Shown piece by piece: positions 7,230 to 13,278 of a stretch of 13,685 bases of DNA (position 1 is the first letter of the stretch; each line of letters begins with the position of its first letter). The notes below the pieces were generated by a model, which made no database searches, was not told where the DNA came from, and saw only the letters and a program-made list of their open reading frames with translations. Source of the DNA: Alphaproteobacteria bacterium (lineage in GTDB: Bacteria > Pseudomonadota > Alphaproteobacteria > ATCC43930 > CGMCC-115725); contig JASHRZ010000087.1 of assembly GCA_030037055.1 (NCBI GenBank), forward strand, positions 1 to 13,685. Direction: 5' to 3'. A program made the position numbers and the translations under genes.

Positions 7230-7838
7230 ATGTTCGCCCGACCGCTGGCGGCCATGCTCGCCTTGGTCCTGTTGATCCTGCCCCTCACACCTCGCCCGTC
7301 ACCGGCGAGCGAGGCCGATGCCGCAAGCTTCATTACCGAGTTCGCCAACAAGGTGCTGGATCTCCTCAGGACCCCTTCGGGCCCCTCCAGGGAACTCGAG
7401 CAGCGGTTGCGCCCGATCGCGCTGGACGCCTTCGACACGCCGCGAATCGCTCGATTTGTGCTCCGGCGCTATTGGCACGACATGAGCGATGCCGAGCGAG
7501 AGCAATTCACGCAAGCCTTCGAGGATTACATCGTCCATGTCTATGCCGCTCGCTTCAGCCGGTACCAGGGGGAGCGATTCACCGTGACCGGTTCGCGGCC
7601 CGAAAACACGAGGGGCGTTCTGGTACGCAGCGTGATCACGCGGCCCGGAGGCGGGACGCCGATCGCGCTCGATTGGCAGGTCGAACGTGTCGGCGCAGGG
7701 TACAAGATCGTCGACGTGACCATTGACGGCGTAAGCCAGGCGGTGACCTACCGGGAGGAGTTCGCATCGGTGGTCGACCATCATGGCGGACGGGTGTCCG
7801 ACTTGATTGCCGAGCTTCGCGCGAAGGCGAAGGGATAG
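7230..7838 (+). CDS. MlaC/Ttg2D-family periplasmic phospholipid-binding protein
   Basis: A 202-residue exported protein. The N-terminus has a hydrophobic signal (about 4-20) with likely cleavage near SPASEADA (24-31). The mature part follows the MlaC/Ttg2D/HpnM pattern: FITEFANKVLDLL, then RIARFVLRRYWHDMSDAEREQFTQAFEDYIVHVYAARF, then VTGSRPENTRGVLVRSVI and DWQVERVGAGYKIVDVTIDGVS. Family members shuttle phospholipids (or, for HpnM, act with hopanoid genes) between the membranes as the substrate-binding part of an Mla-type ABC system. No mlaD, mlaE, mlaF or hpn gene is in the window, so it is an orphan here. ATG 7230 is chosen over TTG 7203 because GGAG lies about 9 bases upstream and it gives a clean signal peptide. 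rtcA follows within 11 bases, so the two are probably one transcript. Confidence 0.87.
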   Translation: MFARPLAAMLALVLLILPLTPRPSPASEADAASFITEFANKVLDLLRTPSGPSRELEQRLRPIALDAFDTPRIARFVLRRYWHDMSDAEREQFTQAFEDYIVHVYAARFSRYQGERFTVTGSRPENTRGVLVRSVITRPGGGTPIALDWQVERVGAGYKIVDVTIDGVSQAVTYREEFASVVDHHGGRVSDLIAELRAKAKG

Positions 7839-7848
7839 GCGCTTGCGA

Positions 7849-8937
7849 ATGCGATCGCGCACGGATGCGCCGCTGCTGATCGATGGCGCTCATGGCGAAG
7901 GCGGCGGCCAGATCCTGCGCACTGCGGTGAGCCTTGCCGCCATCACCGGTCGCTCTCTGCGCATTGAGCGCATCCGGGCAAATCGTCGCAATCCCGGTTT
8001 GGCGGCGCAGCATTTGACGGCGGTACGCGCTGCGGCGGCGCTCTGTGACGCGCGTCTTTCCGGCGACACGCTCGCCTCGCAGGAGCTGGACTTCATTCCG
8101 CATGCGCCGGTGTCCGCCGGTGATTACGCTTTTGACGTGGCGCTGGCCCGCGAAGGCGGCAGCGCCGGCGCCGTCACCCTGGTTCTGCAGACCGTCTTGC
8201 TGCCGCTGGCTTTCGCCGCCGGCAAGAGCAGCGTGGTGGTGCGCGGCGGAACGCATCTCCCGCAGAGCCCGCCTGTGGATTACCTCTGCGATGTATGGCT
8301 GCCGATGCTGAAGCGCCTCGGCATCGGTGCGGAGATGGCGCTCGATGCCTGGGGCTGGTTTCCCGTCGGCAAGGGCCAGATCCGCGCGGCGATCGCCGGC
8401 TCTCCCGCGGCGGCGGCGCCGCTCGCGCCGCTCGACCTCCTCCGCCGCGGAGCTTTGCGCCGGGTGAAAGGCCGCGCAGTGGCCGCAAACCTCCCTGCGC
8501 ACATCCCTCAGCGCATGGCCGATCGCGCCGCGGCCTTGCTCGGAACGCTCGGCGCCAGGGTGGAGATCCGGCCGGAACGCGTGCGCGCCGCCTGTCCCGG
8601 GGCCGGCATCTTTCTCACCGCGGAATACGAGCAGGCGCCGGCGGGATTCAGTTGCCTGGGCGCCATCGGCAAGCCCTCGGAAGCGGTTGCCGAGGAAGCA
8701 GCGACGCTGCTGCTGCAGCATCATGCATCGGACGCGGCCGTCGATCGGCACCTCGGCGATCAGCTTCTTCTGCCGCTCTGCTTCGCGCGCGGGCGATCCC
8801 GCTACTCTGTCGAGGCCATAAGCCGTCACCTGGAGACCATGGTCTGGGTCGTCGAGCAGTTCGACGTCGCCTCGGTCTTCTTGGAACGAACAGCTTCGGG
8901 AACCGGAACGGTCACCGTCATACCGCGCCCTCCTTGA
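7849..8937 (+). CDS. rtcA: RNA 3'-terminal phosphate cyclase RtcA
   Basis: A 362-residue protein, slightly longer than the roughly 340 usual for bacteria. RtcA uses ATP to turn an RNA 3'-phosphate into a 2',3'-cyclic phosphate through an enzyme-AMP intermediate. Family motifs: IDGAHGEGGGQILRTA near 11-26, RRNPGL at 46-51, the signature RGGTHLPQSPPVDY at 132-145, the HLGDQLLLPL block near 303-312, and SRHLETMVWVVEQF with His327 aligned to the adenylated histidine (E. coli His309). Start: ATG 7849, with AGGGA about 14 bases upstream; the in-frame TTG 7843 gives better spacing and is an alternative. It follows the MlaC-like gene directly and shares its FNR-type promoter. No rtcB or rtcR is visible, so it is not the classical rtcBA operon. 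Confidence 0.93.
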   Translation: MRSRTDAPLLIDGAHGEGGGQILRTAVSLAAITGRSLRIERIRANRRNPGLAAQHLTAVRAAAALCDARLSGDTLASQELDFIPHAPVSAGDYAFDVALAREGGSAGAVTLVLQTVLLPLAFAAGKSSVVVRGGTHLPQSPPVDYLCDVWLPMLKRLGIGAEMALDAWGWFPVGKGQIRAAIAGSPAAAAPLAPLDLLRRGALRRVKGRAVAANLPAHIPQRMADRAAALLGTLGARVEIRPERVRAACPGAGIFLTAEYEQAPAGFSCLGAIGKPSEAVAEEAATLLLQHHASDAAVDRHLGDQLLLPLCFARGRSRYSVEAISRHLETMVWVVEQFDVASVFLERTASGTGTVTVIPRPP

Positions 8938-8949
8938 TGGGATGCGACC

Positions 8950-8978
8950 GGGAGGGCGCAGTGCATGACGGGCCTCCC
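8950..8978. terminator. Possible hairpin between convergent rtcA and capA-like genes
   Basis: GGGAGG (8950-8955) and CCTCCC (8973-8978) form a 6-bp GC-rich stem with a 17-base loop in the 55-base convergent gap. No T-tract follows. It is a plausible but weak bidirectional terminator. Confidence 0.3.
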
Positions 8979-8992
8979 TGTGGTCTTGTCGC

Positions 8993-10132
8993 TTATCGCC
9001 ATCGCGCCCTCAGCGCGTTGCCTGCGGCGGCATCGATACGGGTGCCGAGCCTGGCGCTTTCGCGGTCGAGCGTCGTTCGGAGCCATGTCACATCCTGCGG
9101 CGACGCGCGGTTCAGACGGAATTTCTTGATCTGAAATGGCACCATCGTAAGGCCGAGGAGATTGCCGCTCGATGCGGAACACTTCGCAAGGTACGCCACG
9201 GCGAGATCGTCACGAAACTCCTCATAGCCCTTGATGCCTTCATAGTCGTTGAGGAAGTCGCCACAGCCGTAAAGAATGAGCTTCTCCCGATAGACTTCGA
9301 TCGCCTTCGCGTGGTGCGACGAATGGCCATGGACGATGTCGAAGCCCGCCGTGTCGATCAAGGCACGGGCGAACCGCCGCTGGTCGCCCGGAATGCGATA
9401 CCCCCAGTTCCCGCCCCAATGGATCGACGCAACCGCCAGATCGCCGGCCCGTTTGATTGCACCGACCGCGCGCGCCGCGCGGGCAATCGCCCCGTCGGAG
9501 AGGTCCTCAAGACGATTGACGCCGGGGGTGTCCTCGCCGGCGGCCCATTCTGCGGGAACGCCGCTGCTCGACGCCCCGAAACCGAAGACCAGGATCCTTC
9601 CTCCGCCCGGTGCGCGCAGCACGGCCGGGGCCGCGGCCTCCGTTAGGCTGCGACCCGCGCCGGCAGTGGCAATCTGCGCCTGCCTCAGAGTCGCGAGGGT
9701 CTCGAGAAGCCCCGAACTGCCCCAATCCAGCACGTGATTGTTTGCGAGAACACAGCAATCGACCTGCATCGCGGTGAGACCGCCGACGTTGTCAGGGCTC
9801 ATTCTGTAATTGATGCCCTTGGGCAGAGGCTCTCCGGTTTTGGTGATGCTGGTCTCGAGATTGATGATTCGCGCGTCGGGTCGCCGACGTTGCATCTCCA
9901 CGAGCGCGTCGCCCCATACGTAGAAGAAATCGACCGGCCGTGGAATAGGACCGTTTGCCGCCTCGGCGATCTCGACATAGGTCGCCGCAGAGGCGACGTG
10001 AAACTCGAAGAGGCGTGGGTCGCTCGGATGAGGCAGGATCTGGTCGATGCCCCTTCCGAGCATGACGTCTCCACTGAGGAACAGCGTTATGCCGTCCTGC
10101 GACGCGCCGCTGTCAAGTACCGGAGTCCGCAT
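8993..10132 (-). CDS. CapA-family protein (PGA_cap metallophosphatase-like)
   Basis: About 379 residues from ATG 10132. The CapA/PGA_cap fold, related to calcineurin-like phosphoesterases, is shown by SGDVMLGR at 20-27, NLETSIT near 91-97, ANNHVLDWG at 130-138, SIHWGGNWGY near 236-245, HGHSSHHAKAIEVY at 268-281 and YGCGDFLNDYEG at 288-299. In Bacillus the family takes part in poly-gamma-glutamate capsule synthesis or anchoring. No capB or capC is nearby, so that role is not claimed; lone proteobacterial members have unknown substrates. Start choice: ATG 10132 has GCGAGG 8 bases upstream, and TTG 10138 is also possible. The in-frame upstream sequence looks like a Tat signal peptide (see the next entry), so the real protein may be longer and exported. 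It is divergent from the HtrA gene and converges with rtcA. Confidence 0.87.
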   Translation of the reverse strand: MRTPVLDSGASQDGITLFLSGDVMLGRGIDQILPHPSDPRLFEFHVASAATYVEIAEAANGPIPRPVDFFYVWGDALVEMQRRRPDARIINLETSITKTGEPLPKGINYRMSPDNVGGLTAMQVDCCVLANNHVLDWGSSGLLETLATLRQAQIATAGAGRSLTEAAAPAVLRAPGGGRILVFGFGASSSGVPAEWAAGEDTPGVNRLEDLSDGAIARAARAVGAIKRAGDLAVASIHWGGNWGYRIPGDQRRFARALIDTAGFDIVHGHSSHHAKAIEVYREKLILYGCGDFLNDYEGIKGYEEFRDDLAVAYLAKCSASSGNLLGLTMVPFQIKKFRLNRASPQDVTWLRTTLDRESARLGTRIDAAAGNALRARWR

Positions 10133-10279
10133 CGCCAAGACCTCGCCTGTAGGAACTGTTGCGGCGGCACCGGCGAAGAGAACGCCGCCCCACAGCCCGG
10201 GGAAACTTCGCCGGCTAAGGCCGTCGGACAGCCTCGATGGCAGCGTGGCCTCTCGTGATGGCGCCCGCGCTGCGAGCCT
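10133..10279 (-). other. In-frame Tat-like leader upstream of the CapA-like gene, no standard start codon
   Basis: Reading the CapA frame upstream of ATG 10132 on the minus strand gives SRRSFPG (starting at 10216), then a hydrophobic stretch LWGGVLFAGAAATV and GEVLA before the ATG. Twin arginines with a following Phe, a hydrophobic core and a polar exit look like a Tat signal. The frame is closed by a TAG at 10282-10280. Between that stop and the RR motif there is no ATG, GTG or TTG; only CTG codons occur. The leader may use CTG, be damaged, or be chance. Confidence 0.45.
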
Positions 10280-10306
10280 CTATGACATGCCTCACGCTGT
10301 CATGCC

Positions 10307-10320
10307 TTGAGCCAGGTCAA
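10307..10320. promoter_or_regulatory. Degenerate FNR-type box, capA-proximal
   Basis: TTGAG-CCAG-GTCAA has both FNR half-site cores (TTGA and TCAA) at the right spacing but not the full consensus. For a minus-strand transcript, -41.5 spacing would place the start near 10272, just upstream of the Tat-like leader of the CapA gene. Its centre is 58 bases from the perfect box at 10365. Confidence 0.4.
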
Positions 10321-10364
10321 GACATTCCAGCATCCGCTGCGCCGACGGGTCGCTCGTCGGTTGA

Positions 10365-10378
10365 TTGATTTGAATCAA
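10365..10378. promoter_or_regulatory. Perfect FNR/FixK-type box upstream of the HtrA gene
   Basis: TTGAT-TTGA-ATCAA is an exact consensus match lying inside a slightly larger inverted repeat (GTTGATT...AATCAAC, 10360-10379). Class II spacing predicts a transcript start near 10413. A TATCCA element at 10402-10407 could be the -10. The gap 10139-10530 holds this box, the weaker one at 10307, the capA leader and a 17-base palindrome; I saw no gene in 10283-10530. Confidence 0.75.
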
Positions 10379-10501
10379 CGCGGTGCTGGCGGCGCCTGCT
10401 GTATCCATCATTCGAGCCACCCAGTTCGGACCACGAGGCGATCCGCGGCGCAAATGTCACGCCGCCGGTCCGACGCCTTCGGAGACGATTGCGTCGGCGA
10501 A

Positions 10502-10518
10502 TTGGTTGGCCCAACCAA
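10502..10518. repeat. 17-base perfect palindrome abutting the HtrA ribosome-binding site
   Basis: TTGGTTGG-C-CCAACCAA is symmetrical about base 10510, and its last two bases are the first two of the AAGGAGG Shine-Dalgarno (10517-10523). It could be a repressor operator or, as RNA, a 7-bp hairpin with a three-base loop. A second, weaker inverted repeat, CCGACGC...GCGTCGG, lies just upstream at 10470-10497. Confidence 0.55.
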
Positions 10519-10530
10519 GGAGGCTGAAGC

Positions 10531-12060
10531 GTGCCGTCTCCGTTCTCCAAACGATCGCGGCTTTTGGGAGGTGGGCGCGCCCCGCTGATGGCGGCCATCG
10601 CCGGTCTGATGCTTGCATCGAGCGCGGCGGCCTGCGCACAGACGGCCGTTCAAGTGGATCCGCCGGTAGAGACGCGATCCGCGGCAATCACCCCGCTGCC
10701 GAGCTTCGCGGCGCTGGTCGATGCCGTGATGCCGGCGACGGTCAGCGTCGCGGCGATAGAAAAGCCGCACGCGCATGAGGAGGAAGAGGAGACACCGCAA
10801 TCGGCGCTCGAGGATTTCCTTCGCCGGTTCTTCGAGCGGCAAGGCGAACGCGGTTCACCGATTACGCCGAAGCTGCGGCGCATCGCACTGGGCTCCGGAT
10901 TCATTATCGATCCCGCCGGATACATCGTCACCGACGATCACGTTATCGCCAATGCCCGCAAGATCACCGTGCTGCTCCGGGACAACAGCCAGCACGCGGC
11001 GAGGTTGATCGGCCGCGACGTTCCGACGGACCTGGCGTTGCTCAAGATCGACATGCCGGAACCGCTTCCCTCCCTTCCCTGGGGCGACAGCGACGCGGCG
11101 CGGGTCGGCGATTGGGTGCTTGCGGTGGGCAATCCCTACGGCCTCGGCGGCACGGTGAGCTTCGGCATCATCTCCGCGCGCGGCCGCGACATCCAGGCGG
11201 GTCCTTACGACGACTTCTTGCAGATCGACGCGTCTTTGAACCGTGGCAATTCCGGCGGCCCGACCGTCAACCTCGCCGGCGAGGTGATCGGCATCAATAC
11301 CGCCATTTACACCCCGAGCGGCGGCTCGGTGGGCCTCGGCTTCGCCATACCCTCGATCCGGGCAAGGCCGGTGATCGAGCAGTTGCGGCAGTCCGGCAAA
11401 GTCGTGCGCGGCTGGCTCGGCGTCGAGATCCAGGAGGTGACCCACGAACTCGCCAAGGCTCTGGGGTTGCCGAGCACCGCCGGCGCACTCGTGTCCGGCG
11501 TCACGCCGGGCGGGCCCGCGGCCAAAGCCGGCATCGCGCCGGGTGACGTGATTCTGTCGTTCAACGACCGTCCGATCGGTTCGGTTCGTGAGCTGCCGCT
11601 CGCCACCGCCGAGGCGCCGCCGGGCCGCAAGGCCACCCTCAAGCTCTGGCGCGAGCGCAAGCCGCTGTCGCTGCAGGTGACTATCGGCCAGATGCCGGAG
11701 AAGATCGGGGCTGCCGCCGAAGGCGAAGAGCAAGCGCCGTCCGAAAAGAAGACGAGTGTGCTGGGCCTCGGCCTCGCCCCGCTCAGCGACGAGCTGCGCC
11801 GGCACCTCGACCTGCCCAAAAACGTCAAGGGCGTGGTTGTCACCGACGTGGCCGATGACAGCCCGTTTGCCGAGCTCGATCTCCTGGCGGGAGACGTGAT
11901 CCAGTCGATCGATCATCAGGCGGTGACCACGCCGAAACAAGTGGTCGAGCGGCTGCAAAGATTGCAAGCCGGCACCACCGCGCTGCTGCTGATCAACCGG
12001 CAGGGCGCGAACCGCTACGTCGCGTTCACGCCGGAGAAGGACGGCGCCGGCCTTCGATGA
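10531..12060 (+). CDS. degP: Do/HtrA-family periplasmic serine protease
   Basis: A 509-residue DegP/DegQ-type protease-chaperone that clears or refolds damaged envelope proteins. It starts at GTG 10531, 7 bases after a strong AAGGAGG. A signal peptide covers about 1-36 (hydrophobic 18-34, then AAACAQ). The trypsin-like domain carries the triad His137 (TDDHVI), Asp167 (TDLALLKID) and Ser241 (RGNSGGPTVN). Two PDZ domains follow: PDZ1 about 292-388, beginning at RGWLGVEIQ, and PDZ2 about 408-500, beginning at LGLGLAPL. Length and layout are normal for the family, so it should be active. There is an acidic run EEEEE at 83-87 in the region before the protease core. A CBS gene follows by 25 bases, probably in one operon. 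An FNR-type box lies about 150 bases upstream. Whether it is DegP, DegQ or MucD cannot be settled from sequence alone. Confidence 0.93.
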   Translation: MPSPFSKRSRLLGGGRAPLMAAIAGLMLASSAAACAQTAVQVDPPVETRSAAITPLPSFAALVDAVMPATVSVAAIEKPHAHEEEEETPQSALEDFLRRFFERQGERGSPITPKLRRIALGSGFIIDPAGYIVTDDHVIANARKITVLLRDNSQHAARLIGRDVPTDLALLKIDMPEPLPSLPWGDSDAARVGDWVLAVGNPYGLGGTVSFGIISARGRDIQAGPYDDFLQIDASLNRGNSGGPTVNLAGEVIGINTAIYTPSGGSVGLGFAIPSIRARPVIEQLRQSGKVVRGWLGVEIQEVTHELAKALGLPSTAGALVSGVTPGGPAAKAGIAPGDVILSFNDRPIGSVRELPLATAEAPPGRKATLKLWRERKPLSLQVTIGQMPEKIGAAAEGEEQAPSEKKTSVLGLGLAPLSDELRRHLDLPKNVKGVVVTDVADDSPFAELDLLAGDVIQSIDHQAVTTPKQVVERLQRLQAGTTALLLINRQGANRYVAFTPEKDGAGLR

Positions 12061-12085
12061 GCGGACGCAGGCGAAGGAGGCAGTG

Positions 12086-12541
12086 ATGAAGGTGCATGAA
12101 GTCATGTCACGGGATGTGGAAACGGTGCGTCCGAGCCAGTCCGTCAAGGACATCGCTCAGCGCATGGACAGGCAAGGCATCGGCTATTTCCCCGTCTGCG
12201 ACAAAGGCCGTCTTATGGGAATTATCACCGACCGCGACATCACTTGCCGCCTGGTCGCGGACGCGCGTAATCCCGCCGTCACCAAGGCTCGCGACATCAT
12301 GTCGAAAGGCGTCGCTTACTGCTTTGACGATGACGACTTGTCGGCGGCGATACTGCTCATGGAGCAAAACCGGATCCGGCGCATCCCCGTCCTCGACCGC
12401 AAGGAGCATCTCGTCGGCATTCTTTCGCTGACCGATCTCGTGCGCAAAGCGCCGCATCGGCTGAGCGCAGAGCTGATCGAGGCAGTCTCCCGCGAGGCCC
12501 CGCTGAGCGTCACCATCAATCCCGCCGCGGAACTCCTGTAG
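12086..12541 (+). CDS. Paired CBS-domain protein (second of two)
   Basis: A 151-residue single Bateman module: CBS1 about 5-58 (VHEVMSRDVETVRP...GIITDRDI) and CBS2 about 68-120 (RDIMSKGVAYC...RRIPVLD...GILSLTDL). It probably senses an adenosine nucleotide and signals to a partner; no other domain is present. ATG 12086 is preferred over GTG 12083 because AAGGAGG ends 5 bases before the ATG but only 2 before the GTG. It lies 25 bases after the HtrA gene and is likely co-transcribed from the FNR-type promoter. It aligns without gaps to the CBS protein at 4009 through both modules, including Tyr78-Cys79 followed by an acidic run, and has an extra C-terminal tail rich in Ala and Glu. Confidence 0.9.
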   Translation: MKVHEVMSRDVETVRPSQSVKDIAQRMDRQGIGYFPVCDKGRLMGIITDRDITCRLVADARNPAVTKARDIMSKGVAYCFDDDDLSAAILLMEQNRIRRIPVLDRKEHLVGILSLTDLVRKAPHRLSAELIEAVSREAPLSVTINPAAELL

Positions 12542-12577
12542 CGCGCCACCGGCGCGAGGCGATCGACCGATCTGTCG

Positions 12578-12598
12578 GCTGTCGCCGGAAACGACAGC
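12578..12598. terminator. Hairpin in the gap between the second CBS gene and the small basic ORF
   Basis: GCTGTCG, the loop CCGGAAA and CGACAGC form a perfect 7-bp stem. It lies between the CBS stop (12541) and the stop of the opposing small gene (12599), so it could end both transcripts. No T-tract is present on either side. Confidence 0.4.
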
Positions 12599-12859
12599 TC
12601 AATGCAGATCCGAGGCCGGCGTGCTGCGCGCGTCCGGCAGGCCGCAGGCCTCCTCATCTTCCGCCGCGGGCGGTTGTGCAACCGGCTCTTGCACCGAAAC
12701 ATTCGCTTTTTGCGGCGGCGTCGCCGGTTCATCGAAGGGTCGCTTGAGTTCCTCCGCGGCGGACGGAGCCATCGCCGTAACGCCGCGCACGGCGCCGCGC
12801 TGGCGCTTCGGCCTTTCGGCGCGGTGGCGCTTGCGCGCCCGCTTTACGTAAACTGCCAT
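12599..12859 (-). CDS. Small basic/acidic bipartite hypothetical protein
   Basis: 86 residues. The first 27 are strongly basic (VKRARKRHRAERPKRQR), and the rest is Pro/Ala/Glu-rich and probably disordered, with an acidic AEDEEAC run near 65-71. No signal peptide, membrane segment or known domain is recognised. It is supported by GGGAGG 7 bases before the ATG at 12859 and by a hairpin right after its stop. A basic head with a disordered tail could bind nucleic acid, but that is only an inference from composition. The overlapping plus-strand frame lacks a comparable ribosome-binding site. Confidence 0.5.
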   Translation of the reverse strand: MAVYVKRARKRHRAERPKRQRGAVRGVTAMAPSAAEELKRPFDEPATPPQKANVSVQEPVAQPPAAEDEEACGLPDARSTPASDLH

Positions 12860-13278
12860 CGGACAGCCTCCCAGGGAAGACGACGTGATGATAGAAGCTG
12901 CCTGATCGCTGAACCAGCTTTGAAATCATTCTCCACAACCCGCTGTCGCCGCTCGCCCAGGCCCGAGCCGGCCTGCGGTGCAGGTCGCGGCCGGCCGCGT
13001 CATCACCCCGATCGCTGGGCCTCGCGCAGGAAGGACCAGGTTCCAGCTTCTTTGGTTGAGGGCTTTCTCCTAGGTGCGCTGCTGGATCTCCGCATGTCCG
13101 TCATGACGCGCGTCCAGATAGCCGGCCGTTTCAAGGCCTTGGGCTTCGACCCCGAATTTGATGCGCTGCCTTACGGCCTGCCTTGTGCTCCCAGCGTTGC
13201 AAAGCGCGCAGACGGCAAGCGCAAGGCGGGTCGGGCCGACGGCTCTCTTCTAGGGGGTGTTTCGTTCGAAGAGAATCG
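12860..13278. other. Intergenic stretch, no convincing gene
   Basis: About 420 bases between the small basic gene and the transposase remnant. A plus-strand frame from ATG 13094 to 13381 (95 residues, beginning MSVMTRVQIAGRFKALGF) reads fairly protein-like at first but then runs antisense across the transposase; it lacks a clear Shine-Dalgarno. A GC-only palindrome lies at 12986-12999. On the minus strand, a different frame from the transposase continues to a TAG at 13250-13252. This may be decayed DNA around an insertion. Confidence 0.4.

Noticed and set aside
7636..8829. 397-residue minus-strand frame opposite rtcA
   Set aside because: RtcA motifs on the plus strand are unambiguous; the opposite frame is an Arg/Gln-rich shadow.
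10282..10303. ATGACA-N10-TGTCAT inverted repeat in the capA/htrA gap
   Set aside because: Short arms and no match to a motif I know; could be chance.
10855..12153. 432-residue minus-strand frame opposite the HtrA gene
   Set aside because: Shadow of a strongly supported protease gene in GC-rich DNA; no recognisable domain.
12986..12999. 14-base palindrome of only G and C
   Set aside because: Low-information sequence expected in GC-rich DNA; no positional support.
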